Shown piece after piece: positions 25,498-33,138 of a stretch of DNA of 33,213 nt. The notes beneath the pieces were generated by a model. That model saw nothing but the letters and a program-made list of their open reading frames with translations, did not search any database and was not told the DNA's origin. How positions within the stretch are numbered: the first letter of the stretch is position 1; each line of letters starts with the position of its first letter. The translations under genes were made by a program, and so were the position numbers. The stretch is from Martelella alba (GTDB taxonomy: Bacteria > Pseudomonadota > Gammaproteobacteria > Enterobacterales > Enterobacteriaceae). The DNA lies in the NCBI RefSeq assembly GCF_005217455.1, contig NZ_SZPQ01000045.1:1-33213 (forward strand). Direction: 5' to 3'.

Positions 25498-26541
25498 ATG
25501 CGTTATAATAAACTCGGCAACACCGGACTGTTTGTTTCTGAGCTGTGCCTGGGCACCATGACGTTTGGCGGCGAAGGCGGCATGTGGGGCAAGATAGGCA
25601 ATCTGCGGCAAAACGACGTCGACAACATGGTCGGCCACGCGCTGGACAATGGTATCAATTTTATCGATACCGCCAACATTTATTCTGAAGGCCGTTCGGA
25701 AATCATGACCGGTCAGGCTTTGAAAAACCTCAAGATACCTCGTGAGAACGTGGTGCTGGCCACCAAGGTTTTTGGCGAAACCGGTACTGCCAGTCCCAAT
25801 TCCCGCGGATCCTCCCGTTTCCATCTCATGGAGGCGGTGAAGGCCAGCTTGCACCGGCTGCAACTGGCGCATATCGATTTGTACCAATTGCACGGTTTCG
25901 ACCCGGCCACTCCCATTGAAGAAACGCTGCGGGCCATGGATGATTTAGTGCGTGACGGCCTGGTGCGCTATGTCGGTGTTTCCAATTGGGCCGCCTGGCA
26001 GATAATGAAGGCATTGGGTATTTCACAACGCCTGGGTCTGGCCCGGTTCGAGTCGCTGCAAGCCTATTACACTGTGGCCGGCCGCGATCTGGAACGGGAG
26101 TTGGCGCCAATGTTGCTAAGCGAGAAGGTGGGGTTGATGGTATGGAGTCCGCTGGCGGGCGGGCTCCTTAGCGGCAAATACAGCCGTGACGGTCAGGCGG
26201 AACAAGGCAGTCGGCGGGTTTCGTTTGACTTCCCGCCGGTGGATCGCGAACGGGCGTTTGATTGCGTCGATACGATGAAGGACATCGCTGACAAGCACGG
26301 CGTGTCGGTGGCGCAGATAGCCTTGGCCTGGCTGCTGCATCAACCGGTGGTCACCAGTGTGATCCTCGGCGCCAAACGCATCGATCAACTTGAGGACAAC
26401 CTGGCCGCCGCCGGCGTGTCACTGACCGACGATGAGTTAACGGCCATCAATCAGGTCAGCGCCTTGCCGGCGGAATACCCTGGCTGGATGTTGGAACGCC
26501 AGGGCGGGATCAGAAAACAGCAACTGGCGGGTGGACGGTAA
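25498..26541 (+). CDS. Aldo/keto reductase
   Basis: 347 residues from ATG 25498, with GAGGA seven bases upstream (a preceding TTG is less likely). Catalytic tetrad residues are in FIDTANIYSEG (Asp and Tyr), LATKVF (Lys) and LYQLHGFD (His). NADPH-binding elements are WSPLAGGLLSGKY and SVILGAKRIDQLEDNL. It resembles the YajO/Tas-like aldo/keto reductases that reduce small aldehydes or ketones. The physiological substrate is unknown. It appears monocistronic, with a small hairpin (GTCCG/CGGAC at about 25461-25478) just before it. Confidence 0.9.
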   Translation: MRYNKLGNTGLFVSELCLGTMTFGGEGGMWGKIGNLRQNDVDNMVGHALDNGINFIDTANIYSEGRSEIMTGQALKNLKIPRENVVLATKVFGETGTASPNSRGSSRFHLMEAVKASLHRLQLAHIDLYQLHGFDPATPIEETLRAMDDLVRDGLVRYVGVSNWAAWQIMKALGISQRLGLARFESLQAYYTVAGRDLERELAPMLLSEKVGLMVWSPLAGGLLSGKYSRDGQAEQGSRRVSFDFPPVDRERAFDCVDTMKDIADKHGVSVAQIALAWLLHQPVVTSVILGAKRIDQLEDNLAAAGVSLTDDELTAINQVSALPAEYPGWMLERQGGIRKQQLAGGR

Positions 26542-27183
26542 GCGACAATTCCGCGCCGGGGCGACAGTGCGCCGGCGCGGCTTATATAAAACAGAAATAC
26601 GTTGTCACGCATGTATGCCCGTCATACTTCACGTTGCCTCGTTCCCACCCATGTCTCCTTCATCGCCGTGTGACGACCCGATGATAAAGAGTCGCCGCCC
26701 GTCACTGCCTCAAATTATTCCGCATTTGAAATTATAATATCACTGACATGTGTGGTACAGGTTGAATTAAACGCATGTCTGACACAGCGGTGTTGGTTAT
26801 CACTAAATCCGGCTCTTGACCTAAATAAATTATATGCGTATTTTGTGTTTTACTGTATTGCATTTTATGACTGAGGCCAGCGTTTATCATTCATTATGCC
26901 TTCGTCTGAATATATGGCTCCGGGGAAATCGGCATAGACTGATAAAAAACCATTAATAATTCAAATTGATAAATGTTCATGGCATTCCATGCCTTGATGC
27001 CGGATTTACTTTAGCTGAATTTAATATATAACATTTTTCGCTGTGCAGCGCGGCGTGATAAATCGACAATAAAAGGTGTTGGGTAAATTTACTCTAAATA
27101 CGTCCAATTGCATCGCGGCCGCGAGTGGACGGGTTGCGAATGCTTTATTTTAGGTGTTCATCATCAAGGGTTATTTCGAGATC
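26542..27183. other. AT-rich intergenic region upstream of the autotransporter
   Basis: No gene is supported. From about 26700 to 27110 the sequence is markedly AT-rich compared with the GC-rich flanks, with many TTAAT, AATTT and TATAT stretches, the type of DNA bound by H-NS-like silencers. A small inverted repeat CATGG-CATT-CCATG lies near 26979. Promoter candidates include TATATAA near 27026, but no strong pair is clear. Confidence 0.5.
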
Positions 27184-29001
27184 ATGAAAAAGAAAACACA
27201 AATGCTCGTTATACGGCAGGTTTCGGTGAGTTTATTCCTGACGCTATTTATTAATCATAATGCCGTTGCATATATTTCGTACTCAGGTAACGTTGTTCCC
27301 GCGCCCCCCTGGGGCGACCAATGGAGTACCGATCAAACTATCATCGTAGGTGATACCGTGTCTGGCCAGTTATCGGTTGCCGATGGCAGCCAACTGAGCA
27401 GTGGAGGGGCCATAATCGCTAATTATAACAGCTCAATACCCTCGGAAGTCACAGTGGAAAATGCGGGGTCGATATGGACTATTGCCGGGGATTTTATTAT
27501 CGGGCAGTCCGGGGCCGCCATTGTCAGCGTACAAGATAAAGGGCAAATCAGCGTATTGAATGGCGTGGTCGAAATTGGTAATGGCTTTGCCAGCTATCTT
27601 TATGTGAGAAATCCAGACACGATGCTTACCACCGACGCCGCGATATTGGTGGGGAATACCGGCACAGGAAGCATGATCATCTCCAACGGTGGGGCCGTTA
27701 GCGCAGAGACGGTTTTCGTTGCGCAGGGGCAAGACGCCGTCGGGAATCTGTCTGTCAGCGGTGAAAATTCACGTTTGACTGTCGCGGATGTGCTGCATAT
27801 TGGTGAGGGCGGCAAGGGGACGCTGAATATCAGCGCGGGTGGTAAAATCACACAAAATAACTCGGCTGTACTGGGCGTATCCGCCGGTTCCGATGGCACC
27901 GCCTCAGTGGAGGGGGCGACTTCTCAGTGGCTCATTGGCGGCAGTCTGTTGATTGGTAATTTTGGCACGGGCTCGGTTTCCATTGCCGATGGCGGTACGG
28001 TTACGACCACCGGCTATACGGCCTTGGGAATAAATACCGGATCCTCTGGAAACTTGCTGGTCAGCGGCAGCGGATCGATGTTGGAAACCAGTAGATTGGA
28101 TGTCGGCACGCAGGGGGAGGCGACGCTGGTTATCGCGAACGGGGGTACAATCATTGATAACCTCGGTATTATCGGTGATAGAGAGAGTACCGGCAGTGTG
28201 CTTGTGACCGGCGGGCACTCCTTATGGCAAAATTTGGCCCCTCTCTATGTGGGGGGCTTTGCCGCCGGTACCGGCAGCGGTGAATTGACCATCAGCGATG
28301 ATGCCCGTGTGCAGGCAGCCCAGGTTTATATCGCCCGCTATGCCGGCGCCACCGGTATCATCAATATCGGCAGCGCGCCAGGAGGCGCTCCCACGGCCGC
28401 CGGCTATATTGATAGCCCGATCATCCTATTCGGCGGCGGCGATGGAACCCTCAATTTTAATCATGCCACGAACGATTATCGGTTTGATAGCGCGATCACG
28501 GGCGACGGTCGCGTGAATGTGTTGGCCGGCGACACGGTTTTTACCGCCAGCAACACCTATAGCGGCGTTACGACCATTAGCGGCGGGGATTTGCGGGCGG
28601 GCGGCGATAATGTTTTCAGCCCCAACTCGACCTATGACGTGGATACGGGCGGCACGCTGGATACCCATGGTTACAGCCAGACCCTAGGCGATTTGCGCAA
28701 TGCGGGCATCGTGTCATTACAAGGGGATTCGGCGGGCGCCCGCTTGACCATTAACGGGGATTATACCGGCGCCAATGGCGTGTTGTCGTTCAACACAGCC
28801 CTAGGCGGCGACGATTCTCCCAGCGATCGGCTCATTATTACCGGCGACACCGCCGGTACCAGCTATGTCCGGGTGAATAATCTGGGCGGCAGCGGCGCCG
28901 CCACCCTGGAGGGTATTCCCTTAATCGAGGTGGGGGGCAGTCCGACGGCGAGTTTATCCAGGAAGGCCGTATCGCCGCCGGGGCTTATGACTATCATTTA
29001 G
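27184..29001 (+). CDS. Autotransporter (type Va), passenger part, frameshifted before the barrel
   Basis: From ATG 27184 (MKKKTQM) a basic start is followed by a hydrophobic signal segment (VSLFLTLFINHNAVA). The passenger is built of glycine-rich beta-helix repeats with recurring patterns such as ILVGNTGTGSMIISNGGAV, LHIGEGGKGTLNISAGGKI and LLIGNFGTGSVSIADGGTV, the repeat seen in T5SS/PEP-CTERM-associated proteins. Later NTYSGVTTISGGDLRAGG and LTINGDYTGANGVLSFNTAL are autotransporter-associated beta-strand repeats. In this frame the protein ends in 14 unrelated residues after a G6 run at 28932-28937. One added G would continue it into the beta-barrel frame, giving a protein of about 944 residues. 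Host or ligand specificity is unknown. Confidence 0.85.
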   Translation: MKKKTQMLVIRQVSVSLFLTLFINHNAVAYISYSGNVVPAPPWGDQWSTDQTIIVGDTVSGQLSVADGSQLSSGGAIIANYNSSIPSEVTVENAGSIWTIAGDFIIGQSGAAIVSVQDKGQISVLNGVVEIGNGFASYLYVRNPDTMLTTDAAILVGNTGTGSMIISNGGAVSAETVFVAQGQDAVGNLSVSGENSRLTVADVLHIGEGGKGTLNISAGGKITQNNSAVLGVSAGSDGTASVEGATSQWLIGGSLLIGNFGTGSVSIADGGTVTTTGYTALGINTGSSGNLLVSGSGSMLETSRLDVGTQGEATLVIANGGTIIDNLGIIGDRESTGSVLVTGGHSLWQNLAPLYVGGFAAGTGSGELTISDDARVQAAQVYIARYAGATGIINIGSAPGGAPTAAGYIDSPIILFGGGDGTLNFNHATNDYRFDSAITGDGRVNVLAGDTVFTASNTYSGVTTISGGDLRAGGDNVFSPNSTYDVDTGGTLDTHGYSQTLGDLRNAGIVSLQGDSAGARLTINGDYTGANGVLSFNTALGGDDSPSDRLIITGDTAGTSYVRVNNLGGSGAATLEGIPLIEVGGSPTASLSRKAVSPPGLMTII

Positions 29002-30017
29002 TTAAGGAAGATAGCGATTGGTATTTGTCTTCTGTCGAACGCGGGGAGGAAACGGCGATCCGCCCGGAAGCGGGCGCCTATGCCGCCAACAGCGCGGCGG
29101 CGGCCAATTTGTTCGATACCCGCCACAGCGACCGGCAGGGTACGGTGTATCGCGACCCCCTTACCGGCGAAAAGCGCGATACCCGTCTCTGGCTGCATGC
29201 GACCGGCGCCAGGACCACTGCCGATGACGACAGCGGCCAACTGCGTGTCAGCAATAATCACTACTCAGCCCTGTTGGGCGGCTCCCTGGCGGAAGGCGTT
29301 AGCGGAGCGGGGCGCTGGCGCATCGGCGCCGAAGCGGGTTATGGCCATAGCCGCAGCAATACGGTTTCCCGGTTGACCGGCTATCGGGCGCGGGGAGAGG
29401 TTGACGGCTATACCCTTGGCGCTTATGGCACCTGGTATGCCGAAGGCACGGCGAACAAAGGATTATGGCTTGAATCCGAATTGCGCTATAACTGGTTTGA
29501 CAATTCCGTCACCGGCACGGATGAGCTCGGCGAAGAATATCACGCCAAAGGGATGACGGCTTCGCTGGAGGGCGGTTATGTTATTGCTATCTCTCAGTCC
29601 CTGCGGCGCAGCGTGTTTGTGCAGCCGCAGGCGCAAATCAGTTGGTCGGGGATAACCGCCGATGATCACACGGAACAAAACGGCACCCGTGTCAGCGCTG
29701 GCGGCAACGATAATATTCGCTCGCGCATGGGGCTTAGGGCGTACATGCAAGTGCATGCCGCCCGCGATGATGATAATGGCCGTTATTTCGAGCCGTATAT
29801 CGAAGCCAACTATATTCACAACTCGCAATCCTATGGCGCAACCTTGGACGGTGTCGCCGTCGATTTGGCGGGGTCGCGCGATATTGTGGAAATGAAGGCC
29901 GGACTAAAGGCCGTCGTTAGCCGTAATCTCAGCCTGGGGGGCGGTATCAGCCAGCAATGGGGGCAAAACCGTTGGTCGGAAAGCGCGGCAACCTTGACCG
30001 TCAAGTACGCCTTCTAA
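28938..30017 (+). CDS. Autotransporter, linker and beta-barrel translocator (out of frame with passenger)
   Basis: The frame opens with QSDGEFIQEGRIAAGAYDYHL, the usual hinge before an autotransporter barrel, then gives about 300 residues of amphipathic beta strands. Typical barrel motifs are DTRLWLHATGARTT, GEVDGYTLGAYGTWYAEG, FVQPQAQISWSGI and the final LTVKYAF with C-terminal Phe, recognised by the Bam machinery. It has no start codon of its own before ATG 29025 at residue 30, no signal peptide and no nearby ribosome-binding site, so alone it could not be exported. It is the 3' part of the gene starting at 27184. Confidence 0.85.
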   Translation, partial: QSDGEFIQEGRIAAGAYDYHLVKEDSDWYLSSVERGEETAIRPEAGAYAANSAAAANLFDTRHSDRQGTVYRDPLTGEKRDTRLWLHATGARTTADDDSGQLRVSNNHYSALLGGSLAEGVSGAGRWRIGAEAGYGHSRSNTVSRLTGYRARGEVDGYTLGAYGTWYAEGTANKGLWLESELRYNWFDNSVTGTDELGEEYHAKGMTASLEGGYVIAISQSLRRSVFVQPQAQISWSGITADDHTEQNGTRVSAGGNDNIRSRMGLRAYMQVHAARDDDNGRYFEPYIEANYIHNSQSYGATLDGVAVDLAGSRDIVEMKAGLKAVVSRNLSLGGGISQQWGQNRWSESAATLTVKYAF

Positions 30018-30062
30018 TCGCAATGGCCGGTCGATGGCGAAGTGGCGCTGATCCGGCCCGCC

Positions 30063-30087
30063 TTCCTCCGCCGGGAGGATCTTTTGG
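30063..30087 (+). terminator. Possible terminator after the autotransporter gene
   Basis: TCCTCC-GCC-GGGAGGA forms a short strong hairpin, followed after two bases by CTTTT. It lies about 50 bp beyond the barrel stop and before the next gene. Confidence 0.45.
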
Positions 30088-30141
30088 GCGGCGCGCCTCG
30101 CCGGGCTTCGCCATCAAACTTTTTAAGCAGAAGGGTATCCT

Positions 30142-30486
30142 ATGCCAACGGGGCATATCGAACGCGAAAAACTGACCATCCTCAAGATGATCACCCTTTA
30201 TGAACGCCGCTGCCCGCAGGCATTAGCGGATAAAGAACATTACCGGGCGCTGAATGCATACGCGCAAAAGCGTTTGGACAAATGCGTGTTCGGCCAAGGT
30301 AAGCCCGCCTGCAAACACTGCCCGGTGCATTGCTATCAAGCGGCCCAGCGCCAGGAAATGAAAAATATAATGCGTTGGGCGGGGCCGCGTATGCTGTGGC
30401 GGCATCCTATCCTGACCGTGCTCCATTTTATTGACGACCGCCGCCCGACGCCGCCCCTGCCGGAAAAAAAACGCCCGAAGAAATAA
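30142..30486 (+). CDS. Small cysteine-rich protein, nitrous oxide-stimulated promoter family
   Basis: 114 residues. The pattern IEREKLTILKMITLYERRC, RLDKCVFGQGKPACKHCPVHCYQ and NIMRWAGPRMLWRHPILTVLHFIDDRR matches the small family annotated as nitrous oxide-stimulated promoter protein (PF11756). The cluster C-x7-C-x2-C-x3-C suggests a metal site. The molecular role is not established. The lysine/proline-rich tail PLPEKKRPKK is variable in the family. It sits between the autotransporter and a mobile region, transcribed alone. Confidence 0.75.
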   Translation: MPTGHIEREKLTILKMITLYERRCPQALADKEHYRALNAYAQKRLDKCVFGQGKPACKHCPVHCYQAAQRQEMKNIMRWAGPRMLWRHPILTVLHFIDDRRPTPPLPEKKRPKK

Positions 30487-30547
30487 CACCCGCCGTAGGC
30501 TATGAAAACACTGTTTGGCGGCATGGTTTTTCGCGGTCATGAAGTTA

Positions 30548-30582
30548 AAAAAATACCCAGGACAGGTATTCTTGACGTTTTT
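30548..30582. terminator. Hairpin with flanking A/T runs downstream of the small gene
   Basis: AATACC-CAGGACA-GGTATT is preceded by an A run and followed by CTTGACGTTTTT. This is a plausible end of transcription for the preceding plus-strand gene. A weaker AACCC/GGGTT hairpin follows at about 30589-30604. Confidence 0.4.
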
Positions 30583-30630
30583 GCTCTTAAACCCATAGCG
30601 GGTTGAGCGCTTTTGAACAAGGTACCTATA

Positions 30631-30700
30631 TTCCACCGCCAGAGCTTACCGCCAGTCGGCTTGACCAGCAGAAACAAGCCCCCGCTGTCTGAAAGTTTCC
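30631..30700 (-). pseudogene. P4-type integrase N-terminal scrap
   Basis: The minus strand encodes WKLSDSGGLFLLVKPTGG followed by KLWRWN, the conserved core of the DUF4102 domain at the start of P4-type integrases. Nothing on either side continues the gene. It abuts the broken helicase gene within about 70 bp and so marks a recombination or deletion junction. It is distinct in sequence from the integrase fragment beside tRNA-Asn. Confidence 0.75.
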
Positions 30701-30704
30701 AGTC

Positions 30705-30905
30705 TCAGTTCATCAGAAAGATGGCGGTGCCGGAGACTGTCATTGAGGTGGAATTCAACTCGTCGATCTTTTCCAGCTCGGCTTTCAGCGCCTCTAAGGC
30801 GTACATCGAAAAGCACGAGGCTGCGATCTTCAGGCGCGCGCCGGGCCTGAGGGTCTGCTTGAGATCGTCGCCCAGCAAGCGGCTGATGTTGTCGATCAGT
30901 TCCAT
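30705..30905 (-). pseudogene. Truncated PLD/SNF2-helicase-type gene, 5' end only
   Basis: ATG 30905 with AAGGGGAG upstream starts MELIDNISRLLGDDLKQTL, then RPGARLKIAASCFSMYALEALKAELEKIDEL. I recognise this as the N-terminus of large helicase-related proteins with a phospholipase D-like domain, found in genomic islands together with restriction or defence genes. The match ends at about residue 45 and the last 20 residues are unrelated, so more than 90 percent of the gene is missing. It starts 10 bp after the fic stop and its ribosome-binding site overlaps that stop, so the two were an operon. Confidence 0.65.
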
Positions 30906-30915
30906 CGTGCTCCCC

Positions 30916-31962
30916 TTACGCTCGCTTGATCCATTTCGCCCCTCGCCCCTTGCCAGTCGATTCGATCAACCCCTCTGATTTCATCGCTCGCAGCACTAGT
31001 CGAACCATGTCCCGGCTCACGCCCGGGCAGGCCTCTTCAATCTCGGAAATCGAGAACGGCAGGGTGCGCCCCAGGACTTCCGCACGCACCCGGTCTCCTT
31101 TACTGCCGCGGCCACGCTCGATGGTGCCAATACGCTCCTCGAACTCACGGTAGGCCCGTAGCAAGGCACCCCAGAAGTAATCGAGCCAGGGTTTAACGTC
31201 GTGCTGCCCCTGGTGCCAGCCCTGCGAGCTGGCTTCCAACGTTTCGTAATAGCCTTCCTTGGTGTCCTCGAAGATGCGTTCCAGACTGATGTAACGACCC
31301 ACGGCATAGTCGAAGTGGTAGAGCAGCAGCAGGGTCAGCAGGCGGGACATGCGACCGTTGCCGTCCGGGAAAGGGTGGATGCACAGGAAGTCGAGCATCG
31401 CCAGCGGCACCAGTACCAGCGGGTCGGCCAGATGCTGGTCCAGCGCGGTGGCGTAGCGCCCGGTCAGATCAGCCATGGCCATAGGCGTGAGGTGCGCAGC
31501 AACTGGCTGGAAGCGCAGGCGCGAAGTGCCGTCTGGGTGACGCTCGATAATGTCGTTGTTGGTAGCCTTCCAGCGTCCGCCCGCCTGCGGCATATAGCGG
31601 TACAGCAGGGTGTGCAGTTGCAGCACCACGCCCTCGCTGAAGGATATGTGCGCGGCCGATTCGTGGATCAGCGCCAAGGCGTCACGGTAGCCGGCGATCT
31701 CCTGTTCGGAGCGGCTCTTTGGTGTTGCGTTGCGGATGACCAGAGACTTCAGCCGCGAGGGCGCTACGACAACACCTTCCAGCCGGTTAGACGACTCAGT
31801 GGACTCCACCACCGCGATCTGGCGTAGACCCTTGAGGGCTTCGGGCGACTGCGCGGCGTAGAGTTGCTGCTTACCCTGGTACTCGCCCAGTGTGCGCAAC
31901 GTGGAGGCCTGAGTGCCATCGAAGCGAAGCGCGGCAAGGTACTCGGGTGTGAGCGAGTGCAT
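30916..31962 (-). CDS. Fic-domain AMP-transferase with C-terminal winged helix
   Basis: 348 residues, complete. The catalytic Fic motif is canonical, IHPFPDGNGRMSR (H196 to R204), so nucleotide transfer (usually AMPylation) to a protein hydroxyl is expected. An internal inhibitory motif of the (S/T)xxxE(G/N) type is seen in the N-terminal region as SNRLEG (S58, E62, G63), making it a class II self-inhibited Fic. The last 70 residues (LPFSISEIEEACPGVSRDMVRLVLRAMKSEGLIESTGKGRGAKW) form a winged helix-turn-helix, as in SoFic-like proteins. The target is unknown. It heads an operon with the truncated helicase gene, and five similar boxes lie upstream. The region looks horizontally acquired. Confidence 0.92.
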   Translation of the reverse strand: MHSLTPEYLAALRFDGTQASTLRTLGEYQGKQQLYAAQSPEALKGLRQIAVVESTESSNRLEGVVVAPSRLKSLVIRNATPKSRSEQEIAGYRDALALIHESAAHISFSEGVVLQLHTLLYRYMPQAGGRWKATNNDIIERHPDGTSRLRFQPVAAHLTPMAMADLTGRYATALDQHLADPLVLVPLAMLDFLCIHPFPDGNGRMSRLLTLLLLYHFDYAVGRYISLERIFEDTKEGYYETLEASSQGWHQGQHDVKPWLDYFWGALLRAYREFEERIGTIERGRGSKGDRVRAEVLGRTLPFSISEIEEACPGVSRDMVRLVLRAMKSEGLIESTGKGRGAKWIKRA

Positions 31963-32309
31963 GGAAATGTAAGCCCAGGCTGTGTAAATGGGGTAATCAT
32001 AGCCTATAAATGGGGTATTGTCTCTAAAAATACCTCTTTACCCGTGTTTGACTACCCTATTTCCTGATCATTGGATCGGTCGTGAGAGGCTTGTATAGCC
32101 GACCAAGAAGGAAATGAGCGACATGAATCTAAAAAGGGGTAATAAATTCACAATTACCCCATTTAATCCATTGTTTACCTCATTTCCCAGCGATCATCCT
32201 CGGGCAAAGGAAATGGCAAGGGAACGGCACCCAAGGGGCAACGGCCCTACCCGGAAAAGGAAAAGGCCGCACCTGTCTAATCGTTCTGCAACACTCGGCG
32301 AAGTTGCCC
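31963..32309. other. Intergenic region between fic and integrase with box cluster
   Basis: No gene is convincingly supported. It holds repeated AAATGGGGTA-type boxes on both strands (listed separately) and AT-rich DNA suited to the fic promoter. A plus-strand ORF from 32114 has a fair ribosome-binding site (AAGGAA), but it runs through the boxes into the antisense of the integrase and has no recognisable domain. Confidence 0.6.
31985..32165. repeat. Cluster of five AAATGGGGTA-type boxes upstream of fic
   Basis: TAAATGGGGTAAT (31985-31997) and TAAATGGGGTATT (32007-32019) are direct repeats exactly 22 bp apart, two helical turns. A degenerate copy AAATAGGGTA is on the minus strand at 32053-32062. 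GGGGTAAT (32136-32143) and its inverted partner ATTACCCC (32153-32160, with TAAATGGGGTAAT reading leftward) form an inverted pair with a 9-bp spacer. The first pair begins 23 bp upstream of the fic start and would cover its promoter. Confidence 0.8.
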
Positions 32310-33138
32310 CTATGCCGTGCCGCTGTCCTCCGCTGCACTCAGATATTCAGCCCAGTCCTGCAACAGCATCCTTCTCTGATCCAGCAGCAACGCCTTGTTG
32401 TACGTGGCCCGCACCTTGTTGCTCTCCACATGAGCAAGCTGCCGCTCGATTGCATCAGGCCGGAATCTGTTCTCGTTGGCCCAGGTTGAAAAGGTCGTCC
32501 GCCAGCAATGCGGCGTCGTACCCCGGCCCAGGTTCATGTCGCGCATCGCGTAAGTCAGCCGGTTAGGCGTAGTAAAGCCCTTGCCGCTCCGGTGCGGGAA
32601 CAGATAGCGGCCACCGCCCGTGATGCACTGCAAATCCTTCAGCACGGCAATGGCCTGTGCAGACAACGGGCTGACATGGTCACGCCGGGCTTTCATCTTC
32701 GCCGCAGGCCGACGCCACAGTGCATCCTCAAAGTCGAACTCGTCCCACTCGGCATCCGCCGCTTCCCTTGGACGACAGGCGGTCAGCGCAATCAGCCGCA
32801 GACACAAAGAGGTTTCCGGATAGCCCCGGTAGCCGCGCAACTCCTGATAGAACTTCTGGATTTGCTCTCGCGTCATCGCCGCCTTGCTCTCGCTGAACGG
32901 CACGCGTAGCAGCCCGCGAAGACTGGGAATAGGATTGACCTCGACCAGACCTCGCACCACCGCGAACTCGAAGTTGGCCGACAGATCGCCTTTGACGTGA
33001 ATCGCCGCCCGCGCGCCGTGGGCTTTGCATTCCTCCAGCAGCGGACGAATCTGCTTCACGCCAATGTCGCTCATCGGCATCCCGTCGAACTTGGGCGACA
33101 GGTACTTCCTGATGCGTGACTCTTTCGCCCGGTAAGAA
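32310..33138 (-). pseudogene. P4-type tyrosine integrase, catalytic C-terminal part
   Basis: The frame is open from about 33138, reading SYRAKESRIRKYLSPKFDG (end of the core-binding domain) and then the complete catalytic domain to 32310. Active-site residues are all visible: Arg in LTACRPREAADAEW, the His-x-x-Arg pair in TPHCWRTTFSTWAN, His in QLAHVESNKVRATYNKA and the nucleophile Tyr in the same stretch. The N-terminal DUF4102 domain is missing; the coding sequence stops where an IS3-like terminus seems to begin. It resembles integrases of proteobacterial islands more than the enteric-type fragment at 288-594, so the two are probably not halves of one gene. Confidence 0.85.

Noticed and set aside
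32114..32566. 150-codon plus-strand ORF starting MSDMNLKRGNKF with a fair AAGGAA site
   Set aside because: More than half lies antisense to the integrase catalytic domain, and the front part contains the box repeats. No family is recognised.
288..33138. The two integrase pieces (288-594 and 32310-33138) as halves of one gene separated by an island
   Set aside because: Their family flavour differs (enteric-type arm-binding domain versus a different proteobacterial island-type catalytic domain). The bulk of the DNA between them is ordinary chromosome (hut, btsSR, gabD), so separate insertions are more likely.
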